From Nitrospira sp. UBA6493 (GTDB lineage: Bacteria > Nitrospirota > Nitrospiria > Nitrospirales > Nitrospiraceae), in the NCBI GenBank assembly GCA_002435325.1, contig DJMJ01000004.1, positions 1 through 64,000 on the forward strand: a stretch of 64,000 bases of DNA. Reading direction: 5' to 3'. The stretch's first letter is position 1, and each line of letters opens with the position of its first letter. The translations under genes and the position numbers were made by a program. The notes under the pieces were generated by a model that saw only the letters and a list, made by a program, of their open reading frames with translations, searched no databases and was not told the DNA's origin. Below, piece by piece: positions 9,345 through 17,641 of the stretch.

Positions 9345-10610
9345 CTACTCTATCGTGATGGCGGGCAGGTTGACGAAAAATGTGGTGCCGACGCCCTCGG
9401 TGCTGTCAACCTGAATGTGGCCGCCATGTTCCTGCACGATTTGATGCGCGATCGTCAGTCCCAGGCCGATGCCGGCATGTTCTCCGCTGGCGTGTTTGGT
9501 AGTAAAGAAGGGATCGAAGATGTGTCCCAAATGCTTCAATGAAATCCCCACGCCGGTATCCTTAATTTCAATTTGCGCCCACATCTGGTTCCCCGGTTTC
9601 GTCAGCCGTTGTGTGCGAACCGTAAGCTGTCCGTTCTGGGTGCCCATGGCATCAATCGCGTTCAGCAAGAGGTTGAGCAGCACCTGTTGCATCTGCTGTC
9701 GATCTAGCATGACACGAGGCAGGTCGGGTGCCAACTCTTTTTCAATCTTGATCCGTTTGCTGGCGGCTTTCGTTTCTATGAAATAGAGACAAGAGGAGAT
9801 GACCTCGTTCAGGTCTTCTTCCGTCAACGTCGGTTCCATATATCGGGCGTAATCCAGAATTTCTTGAATCAGGCGTTCGATCCGGTACACATCTTCCAGA
9901 ACGATGCGGCTGAAATCGCGAATAAATTCTGTGTCCTCACGGCGTTCCGGGGCCAATTGGATGAAGGTTTTGATCGAGGTGAGGGGATTCCTGATTTCGT
10001 GGGCAAAGCCGCCGGCGATAATTTCAAGGGACCTGAGCCGGTCGGTTCGGCGCATCAGCATGTGTGACTGATGGAGGTCATCGTAAATCAGTATCGAGTC
10101 AAGCGCATTGGCCGCAATTTGCGCCAAAGCGGTGAGAAGAGCTCTTTCGCCGAGAGCTGGATGCGGGGCTGGGCCGAGGAGGGTGAACGCGAGCAATCGT
10201 CCTTTATTTAACAGCGGAATGGCGAGGGGCAGATGAAGAGCCTCCTGAGCTTTCTCAGATGGGTCTTCATCCACCGGGACGAGGGAGCGCAGATCCAGCA
10301 GCGCAAGAATCGTTGCTTGGCGCGTCAGACGGGTTACGAGAGGATGTGTCGACAACAGATTTGCGGCACTGGCCAATGAGTCCGCTGTGCCGAATGTCGC
10401 CAGACAGCTATACCGTTGCCGCTCAGGATTCAGCAAATAGAGGCTGCCGTTTTGACAGGCGGTCACCTCGCAGAGTTCTGTCAGGATGCGTTTGGCAACG
10501 AGTGTCCGGTCGGTAGGGGCGCCTAAATCTTGTGCGAACCGGGTCAATCGTTGCAGAGCGGTGAGGGCCTGCTGGGGCATGTGGGGAGAATGAGAAGACG
10601 AGTCTGTCAT
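9345..10610 (-). CDS. GAF-domain sensor histidine kinase (NtrB-like)
   Basis: 421 residues with no membrane segment, so a cytoplasmic sensor. A GAF-like input domain (about 25-180) is followed by the HisKA helix with phospho-acceptor His204 in AHEIRNPL. The HATPase domain has an N box around Asn317, DTGVG (351-355) and GIGLGL (380-385). All catalytic motifs look intact. It lies immediately upstream of the NtrC-type regulator and is its obvious partner. The 124 bases upstream (10611-10734) separate it from the giant fusion gene and show no clear terminator. Confidence 0.92.
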   Translation of the reverse strand: MTDSSSHSPHMPQQALTALQRLTRFAQDLGAPTDRTLVAKRILTELCEVTACQNGSLYLLNPERQRYSCLATFGTADSLASAANLLSTHPLVTRLTRQATILALLDLRSLVPVDEDPSEKAQEALHLPLAIPLLNKGRLLAFTLLGPAPHPALGERALLTALAQIAANALDSILIYDDLHQSHMLMRRTDRLRSLEIIAGGFAHEIRNPLTSIKTFIQLAPERREDTEFIRDFSRIVLEDVYRIERLIQEILDYARYMEPTLTEEDLNEVISSCLYFIETKAASKRIKIEKELAPDLPRVMLDRQQMQQVLLNLLLNAIDAMGTQNGQLTVRTQRLTKPGNQMWAQIEIKDTGVGISLKHLGHIFDPFFTTKHASGEHAGIGLGLTIAHQIVQEHGGHIQVDSTEGVGTTFFVNLPAITIE

Positions 10611-10734
10611 GCGAATCTCAATGCGTTCGCGCTCCTCTGAGCCCAGGTATGGCCGTCGATCATCTAGAAAAGCACGAAAGAGTAATGTGTGACTCTATGA
10701 AGAAGTATACACGTGGAAGGCAGTTTCAACCAGA

Positions 10735-13700
10735 TCATTTCCCTTTTCTGGCCGTGGCAAGCAGCAATTGGCCGTTGAGAATCGGTACGATGTGTGCCTG
10801 CTGGGCTCCGGTATGCCGGAGGAGGGTGGAGAGGTGTTCGCGATCGAATGAGTGTAGGAGCCCGTGGCGAAGGGCTTCGTGCAAGCGTCCGAGGTAGTGG
10901 AGCAGGATTTGGTTGGAAGGTGCGGTTTCCGAGTGATCGGCGGTCTTCATGTGCTCGCGGTAGAGTCTGGAGAGGTCAGTGTGCGATTGGAAACAGATGA
11001 GGATCAGCACGCCATTCGGTCTCAAGGCGCTGATGGCCTGTCGCAAGGATGCCTGCGGGGATGCGACGAACGAAAGTGACAGATTATAGACGAGCCGGTC
11101 GATAGACTGATCGAGGAGGGGAGTTCCGCTTTGCCAATCCGCAAGAATCCAGCTGGTGGTCATGGCGTTCTCCACGGCAGAGCTTGGAGTAACCGTACTG
11201 AGTAAGTCATTCCGGAAGGCTGCAAAGGAACGTTCGGCAGACGATACCGGGCTGGAGAAGCGCTCAATGCCGACATAGCGCAAAGGGGGTTGGGGAGAGG
11301 CGGATCTATGTGCCAGGCGATATAGATGGTTGAGCCAGGTGATACGGGCCAAGTCGCTGGATCCGCATCCGACTTCCAACATTGTCATGCCGGGCGCCAG
11401 AGGGAGGCATTGCTGATAGAGTTCCTGCAACAGCCAAGAATAGGGGTGAAGATGGTTAAGCTGAGGCACCTGTGCCATGTGGGCAATCCAGAGGGCCTCT
11501 CGCGTGGCGTGCGAAACGTGAGCATGAATGCGGAGGCGCTCTTCTTCCATGCGGCGTTGACGATCGATGTGGCGTGCCGTTGGCGGAAGGATTTCTCCGA
11601 GTGTTTCCCGTGGGAAAAGTACTGTGGCAATCTGTCTGAGAATGGTGGTGTAGGCAGCCAGATGCCGGTCATCCAAGGACAGAGAGGGGATGGTGAGCGG
11701 CGCGGGTAGGGGCACGACGGCGGGGGGCGTGCCGAATGCGCGGAGCGATGATGCGATAGTGGGAAAGCGGTGCGCCGGTGACCGGTCTGTCTCGGGCGTG
11801 GTCAGCATCACGGTCGGGGTGCTGAGCGCGGCGAGGTCGGTTATCGTCGTTGAAAGCGTGTCGTACTGTTCTGCGATGAGATCGCCGAGCAGGTGATCGA
11901 CATTGAGGTTGAGCCCCCAGACGTTGGCTGTCCCCTTCCTGAGTCCTTGCTGGTAGTCCGCGACAAGATCGCCGGGCTGCTCTGTCGACAGAGCACCTCG
12001 GACATCGAGGACCGGATCGACGAGCAAGAGCAGTTTCGCTGCAGGGACTTGTGCGGACGCTTTCAGCGCGACGCGCGCGGCCAGATCTTCTGCGAGGAGC
12101 GCAATAGGCGCGGTGGGCCAGGTGGCCTGGGCAAATTCAAGGACGGCCTGAAGGTCGGCTTGCATGCTGCGCAGCGTGAGCTGGAGGAGATCGCCGTCAC
12201 TCTGTCCCACGTGATTGCAGTGGTCATACCGCAGCACGCGCAGGCGATTGAGCGCGAGAAATTCGGCGAGGCCGACATAGTCGGTCTGGGTGCATCCGAA
12301 CCCCGGCGAGAGAATGACGATCGGAGTCGTGGGGGAGAGCTGACGCCGGGCATGGTCGTCACGGATGGCAATGCGCTGGCCGCGAGGGTTGCGGCACTCC
12401 CGTGGTGTACTGACGACGGGAGACGGTTCGGTGATGCCGTCCAGGTCCATCGGCGAGTGGAGATGCTGTCCCACGACGCGATTGATCTCCCGTTCCGTAA
12501 AGGGCACGAGGTGCACGAAGCAGACGCCGACACGCAGTCCTGGTTCTGCCTGGACCGGCCGGTGTGCCGATGGCGTGGCGGTAGCCGGTGTCATCCAGAC
12601 AATACGGGCAGGAAGCACGGCTTCGGGGGCGGCCGGTTCATGCGTGCGTGGTTGTCCCAGAATTCCGGTGTGCGGGAAATGCAGCAGGACCGTTTCGCCG
12701 ATCCCTCCGGGAGCCTGTTTCAGCTGCAGGCAGGCGCCTCCGCGGCTGAAATTCACCGCAGATCCGAACCCTCTGGCCATGGATCTTCCTTCCGATTCGA
12801 CTTCAATGTGCACGGGCAGCGCGACTCGAACGCGGAGTGCTTCGCGGTGATTGGTCTCAAGACGGAGGGCCTCGGTTGACCGCGGAGGATGTTCATCGGC
12901 ATCTTCTGGGATGACGAGCAAGGCTTCAAAGGTAAAGGAGAGGGCTCGTTCATGGGCCGCTTCGATAAAGGAGGTCAAAATTTTTCGTTCAGTCGCGCTG
13001 GCCGGAGAAAAATGAAAGGCGAGTAGCGAGTGGGTCGGCCGGCCTGGCACCCGATCCGATGCGGGGCTTCGCGTGTGGGCCGTGGCTTGAAGTTCCAGGA
13101 TGCCCACGTCGGTTTTGAAAATGAGATAGGCGGGTTGATGGTCCAGATGCGGCAATAGTCCGTCAATTTCGACGGCGGCTCCCGTTGCACTCAGCGTCGA
13201 AACGGTACCTCTCCGGGTGATATTGCCGACGGTGATCTCCGCGGGAAGATGGACGTCCGCGCGCATTACTGTCCGGCGCTCGGGAAGTGCGGGGATCACA
13301 GACGTGAGCGGGTGAGGCTGTGGTGCGATAGGCGCCGACGGTGTTGGGAGAATGGATGGTGTGAGTCCGTGAAGGGCCGCGGGTATTGGCGTTTTGGCTG
13401 GCACAGTCTGAGGCTCGAAGGGCAATCGGAGACGAATGGCCAGCGCACCTTTCGCGGGCGCCAGAAAATCGAGTCGGGCTTCCAGGGAACGGAGGAGCTC
13501 GTATACGCGCACGAGGTTGGGGGAAATGGCCAAGGTCTCGATATCGAAAGTGGCCGGGCGAGACGTTTCCTGTATCAGGATTTCCACGGAGGTTGTCGCT
13601 GGATCGACATAGGGCAAATGGGTTGGCTCGATGCGGGTTCCGGTGGAATCGAGGGCGGCGGTGCAGAGTTGCAGCCCGTGGAGTGTCCCAATGGCTGCCA

Positions 13701-14919
13701 TGTGGTGCAGGGCCTGAGCGAGCAGGAGTTGTACGACGTGCACGCACGTCTCGCGTGGGCCTGAAAACGTAGGCAAGTTCGAGGCGTATTGCCGCTCGAT
13801 GAGGCCGGTATCGAGTAGGGGGGGAGAGAAGGTGGCGAGCGCGTCATCGAGAACAGCGTTCACGGTGGCTCTGCGCCATGCGGCCTGTTGTACCGTTTGG
13901 GCAATCGTTTCTCCCTGTTGCGCGGCTTCGGCAGCCTGGAGCGCCAGCGTTTCGATCCGGATGTCGAGGTTCGCGTCGCGGATGGTCTGCAAGAGTTCTT
14001 GCGATTGGGTCAGGATCGCGGTGAGCGGAGTCTGGATGTCATGGGAGAGGCCGGTCAAATGATTGGCCATGTCCAGCAGTTGCCCGGTTTCACCGAGTGC
14101 CGCTTCGAGCGACTGAATTTTTTTTGTTTGGGTAGCCTGTTCGGAGACATTGCGCAGGAGACCCAGGGATCCGACATAGCGCCGCTGGGCGTCGTATAGT
14201 CCGGTGGCGCTGATCTCTGTCAGGACTCGCGCACCCGGGGGCGATCCCGGCTGCGGCTTGGGAAGCAATTCAAGTAGGACCCGGCGAGCAGCCCGCGCTC
14301 CGGAACGACGGTCGTTGATGCGATATCGTGCGCGGTCGAGTTGATCGGGCGGGATCAGTGCCGTGCAGAGTTTGCCGGTCAGTTCCTCAGGTCGATGGCC
14401 CAAGAGGTCGGTGACCGACGGGCTGAGATAGACGAACCGCCCCTCCGCATCTAATTCGTAGACGACATCGGTGAGCGTCTCCATGAGCCGTGTGTGCCGT
14501 TCCTGTATCCGTTCCAGAGCTAGCCGCAGCCCGCGCTTCTCAAGGGCGTCTTTTGTGTACAGCACAAGTTCCGTGAGAAAGGCGGGAGAATGCTTGTGCA
14601 AGAGAAAGTCGGCCCCGGCTTGGAGCGCCTGCACGGCTGCGGTCGAATCGCTGGTCTCGGTTTGGAGGACGAGAGCTGTGGCGGGCAATCGCTGCTTTAA
14701 TTCCGAAACGAGCGAGGGATGACCGTGCAGGCCCAGGCGTGCGTCGATCAGCAGCAGGTGCCAGTCGGCGCGGCTGGCCCATTGCCTGGCTTCGTCGGCG
14801 GAATAGACTGAATCGACACGGCAATCGGGGAAAAAACCGCGCAGGCTTCTGGTGACGAGTTTGATGTCGTCTGCCTGTTCGTTGACAATCAGGATGGTGA
14901 CGGGCTTGCTTTTCGGCAT
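10735..14919 (-). CDS. Giant fusion: REC-PAS-degenerate kinase core-PilZ-PilZ-LuxD-like hydrolase-methyltransferase
   Basis: One uninterrupted 1394-residue frame. Domains in order: receiver (about 8-120; likely phospho-acceptor Asp59, Lys109); PAS (142-258); HisKA-like helix with His293 in LSHDIQTPLT, followed by a region (about 350-500) without recognisable N, G1 or G2 boxes; proline-rich linker (505-545); first PilZ (about 547-660; RTVMR kept, but NxSxxG changed to TLSATG); second PilZ (about 690-815; REALR at 692-696 and NFSRGG at 723-728, the c-di-GMP-binding pattern); alpha/beta hydrolase (about 861-1105) whose sequence resembles LuxD acyl transferases (SPGFGCTQTDYVGLAEFLA, then RYDHCNHVGQSDG); class I methyltransferase (about 1120-1390; LEVGCGSS at 1181-1188). 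The LuxD nucleophile Ser appears to be Asp945 and the catalytic His appears lost. No transmembrane segment is evident. Domain limits come from motif reading. The function is unknown. Confidence 0.85.
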   Translation of the reverse strand: MPKSKPVTILIVNEQADDIKLVTRSLRGFFPDCRVDSVYSADEARQWASRADWHLLLIDARLGLHGHPSLVSELKQRLPATALVLQTETSDSTAAVQALQAGADFLLHKHSPAFLTELVLYTKDALEKRGLRLALERIQERHTRLMETLTDVVYELDAEGRFVYLSPSVTDLLGHRPEELTGKLCTALIPPDQLDRARYRINDRRSGARAARRVLLELLPKPQPGSPPGARVLTEISATGLYDAQRRYVGSLGLLRNVSEQATQTKKIQSLEAALGETGQLLDMANHLTGLSHDIQTPLTAILTQSQELLQTIRDANLDIRIETLALQAAEAAQQGETIAQTVQQAAWRRATVNAVLDDALATFSPPLLDTGLIERQYASNLPTFSGPRETCVHVVQLLLAQALHHMAAIGTLHGLQLCTAALDSTGTRIEPTHLPYVDPATTSVEILIQETSRPATFDIETLAISPNLVRVYELLRSLEARLDFLAPAKGALAIRLRLPFEPQTVPAKTPIPAALHGLTPSILPTPSAPIAPQPHPLTSVIPALPERRTVMRADVHLPAEITVGNITRRGTVSTLSATGAAVEIDGLLPHLDHQPAYLIFKTDVGILELQATAHTRSPASDRVPGRPTHSLLAFHFSPASATERKILTSFIEAAHERALSFTFEALLVIPEDADEHPPRSTEALRLETNHREALRVRVALPVHIEVESEGRSMARGFGSAVNFSRGGACLQLKQAPGGIGETVLLHFPHTGILGQPRTHEPAAPEAVLPARIVWMTPATATPSAHRPVQAEPGLRVGVCFVHLVPFTEREINRVVGQHLHSPMDLDGITEPSPVVSTPRECRNPRGQRIAIRDDHARRQLSPTTPIVILSPGFGCTQTDYVGLAEFLALNRLRVLRYDHCNHVGQSDGDLLQLTLRSMQADLQAVLEFAQATWPTAPIALLAEDLAARVALKASAQVPAAKLLLLVDPVLDVRGALSTEQPGDLVADYQQGLRKGTANVWGLNLNVDHLLGDLIAEQYDTLSTTITDLAALSTPTVMLTTPETDRSPAHRFPTIASSLRAFGTPPAVVPLPAPLTIPSLSLDDRHLAAYTTILRQIATVLFPRETLGEILPPTARHIDRQRRMEEERLRIHAHVSHATREALWIAHMAQVPQLNHLHPYSWLLQELYQQCLPLAPGMTMLEVGCGSSDLARITWLNHLYRLAHRSASPQPPLRYVGIERFSSPVSSAERSFAAFRNDLLSTVTPSSAVENAMTTSWILADWQSGTPLLDQSIDRLVYNLSLSFVASPQASLRQAISALRPNGVLILICFQSHTDLSRLYREHMKTADHSETAPSNQILLHYLGRLHEALRHGLLHSFDREHLSTLLRHTGAQQAHIVPILNGQLLLATARKGK

Positions 14920-15250
14920 GCACCAATTCCGTGTTTCTGGGTAAGCCGAGTCAGTCGAGTCCCAGAGATATACTGTGTACTCCGACTCCTCTACGCACAG
15001 ATACCGTCGCGGCCTGGGCCTATTCGCAAGAGGGGCAACGCGCCCTGGATCCGTGCCGGACTCGCATCTTCAATACCACATCGCAAGATCTGAATCACAG
15101 CATTAACACAGGGGAAGCGTCGCTTCTTTCGTAGGGGATGTGGGGGGACGTCCATTCATGAACGGACAAATTTGGACGGAGTTTGAAGGCGGGATGATGA
15201 AGTTTGATGGCCAGCGTCTAAGAGGGGGCTGGCCATCAGAAAATTCTTCG
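14920..15250. other. Intergenic region with one inverted repeat
   Basis: The 331 bases between the start of the giant fusion gene and the stop of the next minus-strand gene hold no convincing ORF. The only clear structure is the inverted repeat listed separately at 15205-15238. The right part of this stretch may carry the promoter of the fusion gene, but no -35/-10 pair is good enough to name. Confidence 0.5.
15205..15238 (-). terminator. Possible terminator hairpin
   Basis: TGATGGCCAGC (15205-15215) pairs perfectly with GCTGGCCATCA (15228-15238) around a 12-base loop. It lies 13 bases downstream of the stop of the minus-strand gene ending at 15251. There is no U-run after the stem, so it may stabilise the mRNA 3' end instead of terminating by itself. 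Confidence 0.4.
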
Positions 15251-16249
15251 CTATTTCGGAGGCATGGCGGTCTTCTGGGCCGGGCAGGCCCCCGGTGTCA
15301 TGTAGAGGAGATAATTGCCCATGCCGTGCTGAAGTTCCGATTTTTGCAGGGGATGATGGTGGACCATGACCATTTCATAATCGTTGGACTGCAAGACGGA
15401 AAAGCCGCCGCTGTTTTTGTAGATCTGGTGCGTATGAAATTCACGGAACGTGCCGTCAAGATCCACGTCTGGTACCGTCCGTAGTAACGTCTGCTTGTTC
15501 GATTTGTCTTCGAGGGAAATCATCAAGAGTTCGTCGTGGCCGTGCGGGTAGGCAAACTTCACGCACCCATCCATGAGGAACTTGAGTGATGCGCTGTGGA
15601 CCTGAACGCCCGGCTTGATTTCGATCCCTTCATCAGTTTGGTCAGCGCCACGTTGGTCGAACTTGCTGTAGCAAACGACATTGACGCCAACTTGATAGAC
15701 TTCCATTTCCTTCACCGGCTTATCGGCCGGCGCCATATACATGGTGAAGGTGGCCATCACATCCTTGGTCGGCGGCGCTTTGTGGTAAAAGGCCACGATC
15801 GACATCAAGTGCTCGCCTTTGGCGAGTTTGACGCCGTAGCCGTCAGGGAAATGGGTCTCCGTCATTTCCAGCCCCGCGCCGGCGAAGAAGAGCGGTTCGC
15901 CCGGACAGGACACGCTGGGCTTATCGTTGTTCAGCATCAGAATGTGGTGGAGATAATTCTTCGGCAATTCTCGCCCGTCTTTGGTAAAGACGGCGGATTT
16001 GTAGCCGATCATGTACATGTCTTTGGGGAGTTGAAAGTTGTGTTTCGGCATGGAGGCCGCCAGCTCGCCATCGTGGCTGGTCGGGAGGTCGATCGGGCCG
16101 AAGGTCAGGGTGATCACGTTGCCGGTAATATTAACGCTCGTCGTGGTTTGGTTTTTGAGCGTGGGGACGGCGTGATGATTGTGCCCGCCATCAGCCATGG
16201 CCGTTGAGCCTAATCCGAGTGAAAGGAGAATGGTGAGGATCCAGAACAT
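15251..16249 (-). CDS. Exported protein resembling SURNod19 / copper monooxygenase-like proteins
   Basis: 332 residues from ATG 16249, which has GGAGG a few bases upstream. The frame is open further, but the added residues have no signal-peptide character. A signal peptide ends near Ala18-Asp19 and is followed by a His-rich start (DGGHNHH). His clusters YLHHIL, FHTHQ and VHHHPL, with paired Cys residues, recall the two-copper fold of peptidylglycine monooxygenases and the SURNod19 family (FPDGYG segment). This assignment rests on motif resemblance only. A small exported protein is encoded 86 bases upstream on the same strand, probably in the same transcript. Confidence 0.6.
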   Translation of the reverse strand: MFWILTILLSLGLGSTAMADGGHNHHAVPTLKNQTTTSVNITGNVITLTFGPIDLPTSHDGELAASMPKHNFQLPKDMYMIGYKSAVFTKDGRELPKNYLHHILMLNNDKPSVSCPGEPLFFAGAGLEMTETHFPDGYGVKLAKGEHLMSIVAFYHKAPPTKDVMATFTMYMAPADKPVKEMEVYQVGVNVVCYSKFDQRGADQTDEGIEIKPGVQVHSASLKFLMDGCVKFAYPHGHDELLMISLEDKSNKQTLLRTVPDVDLDGTFREFHTHQIYKNSGGFSVLQSNDYEMVMVHHHPLQKSELQHGMGNYLLYMTPGACPAQKTAMPPK

Positions 16250-16335
16250 AGTGCCTCCGGGACAAGGTGAAGTGCCGACGTGAGATCTGTGGGTCTGTGC
16301 AGGGGCGGTAAAATCGAAAGGATGGTGCGTTAAGT

Positions 16336-16806
16336 TCATTGAGCCTGTGGCACCGGAGTTAGGCGTTTCCATTGGTACGATCCGCCGTGCTCACGGGGCG
16401 GGATATTCTTGTGGGTGCCCACACGGGTGTACCACCACACGCCTTTGGCTTGGGTTCCGTCTTCGGACAGCAACAGTTCAAACCCGCCTTCACGGTCATT
16501 GCCGGGCTGTTGCCAGGTGCCTTGCCAAAGGCGGTCGGTAAAGGTTGTCGTCGTAAAGCGCCCGCCATGCTGGGTGTAGGGGCCATTGCCTGCTTTATCC
16601 AGCGTCGCCTTGTAGCGCTTGTCGTCTTCGACCTCCAATACTTCCCAATCTCCGCTCAGATCGGGGGCTGATGATACTGACGCGGCGATCATGAGCGGGC
16701 GGACGGGCTGAGAGGATTGGGCTGACACAGTTGAAGGAGCGACTACGGCGAGCAAACAACAAAGGAGGCTAGCACCTGCCGCAATGGGCCATGACCGATC
16801 TGGCAT
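16336..16806 (-). CDS. Small exported protein of unknown function
   Basis: 156 residues with a signal peptide (hydrophobic residues about 8-26, likely cleavage after VSA). The mature part is Trp- and Gly-rich with alternating polar and aromatic residues (LSGDWEV, GTWQQPGND, GVWWYTR), suggesting a small periplasmic beta-barrel or lipocalin-like sheet. It precedes the copper-protein-like gene and is probably co-transcribed with it. No family was recognised. Confidence 0.65.
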   Translation of the reverse strand: MPDRSWPIAAGASLLCCLLAVVAPSTVSAQSSQPVRPLMIAASVSSAPDLSGDWEVLEVEDDKRYKATLDKAGNGPYTQHGGRFTTTTFTDRLWQGTWQQPGNDREGGFELLLSEDGTQAKGVWWYTRVGTHKNIPPREHGGSYQWKRLTPVPQAQ

Positions 16807-16876
16807 GAACGTCCTTTTATCAAGGGGTAGCTGAAGAACCGCGCACCGTATGTATCCTGATCAGGCTACATGCGCT

Positions 16877-17641
16877 CTAGAGTGTTGTCAACGGCGGATG
16901 CTTGGGCTGGGCTACGACGACGACGGTTACATTGTCGATTCCGCCACGCGCGAGGGAATTCTCGATCAAGGCGTTGCAGGCACGAATTGGATCCCCTCCG
17001 GATTGGGCCATGACCAACGCGATATCTTGATCCTCGAGCATTTTAGTCAATCCGTCCGAGCAGAGGAGGAGCAGGTCATCCGGGTGTAATGGATGTGTCG
17101 CGATGTCGGACGTTGCCGAGGCCGAGATCCCAACGGCTTTCGTGAGGACATGACGCTCAGGGTGAGTTTTGGCTGTTTCCGGCGTGAGGATGCCGTGAGC
17201 CAAGTATTTCTCGATCATGGTGTGGTCGCGGGTTAGAGGAGTCAGGGTGTGGCCCCGGTAGAGGTAGGTGCGGCTGTCTCCCAGATGCGCGATGTGGGCG
17301 ACAGCCGTCGGCTGGGGTGTCAGTAACATCGCGACGAGCGTGGTGCCCATATGTTTGAGCGCTGGATCGAGCCGGGCTCGGTCGCGTACGGCCTGGTGAG
17401 CCGCGGTCATGAGCGTGCTGAGGATGTCATGAGGCGAATCGAGTCCTGGGGCGGCAACCTGTTCGATATGCGCGCGGATTGCTGCCATCGCAGCCTGTGC
17501 CGCCACTTCGCCTCCGGCATGTCCGCCCATGCCATCGGCGACAGCCCAGAATCCTAGCGGATCGATGGCCAGAAAACGGTCCTGATTCATGGCACGCACG
17601 CGGCCGATATCGGTCCGGCCGATGCCGATCCAGCCACTCAT
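16877..17641 (-). CDS. PP2C-family protein phosphatase
   Basis: 254 residues spanning a complete PPM domain. Metal-binding residues are visible in NQDR (Asp21) and ADGMGGHAGG (Asp36, Gly37), and later in LCSDGLT (about residue 200) and GGIDNVT (about 238). It would remove phosphate from Ser/Thr (bacterial PstP/Stp type). Its start overlaps the stop of the RNase H-like gene by four bases (ATGA, 17638-17641), so the two are translationally coupled. No kinase gene is adjacent. The window's Ser/Thr kinase at 49.5-50.9 kb has its own PP2C neighbour. Confidence 0.92.
   Translation of the reverse strand: MSGWIGIGRTDIGRVRAMNQDRFLAIDPLGFWAVADGMGGHAGGEVAAQAAMAAIRAHIEQVAAPGLDSPHDILSTLMTAAHQAVRDRARLDPALKHMGTTLVAMLLTPQPTAVAHIAHLGDSRTYLYRGHTLTPLTRDHTMIEKYLAHGILTPETAKTHPERHVLTKAVGISASATSDIATHPLHPDDLLLLCSDGLTKMLEDQDIALVMAQSGGDPIRACNALIENSLARGGIDNVTVVVVAQPKHPPLTTL

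Noticed and set aside
11605..12339. An intact lux acyl-transferase gene of a bioluminescence operon
   Set aside because: No luxA, B, C or E is near, and the catalytic Ser and His are not at their places.
11893..12879. 328-codon plus-strand ORF inside the giant fusion gene
   Set aside because: It lies opposite the domain-supported frame and has no recognisable motif; high GC creates long shadows.
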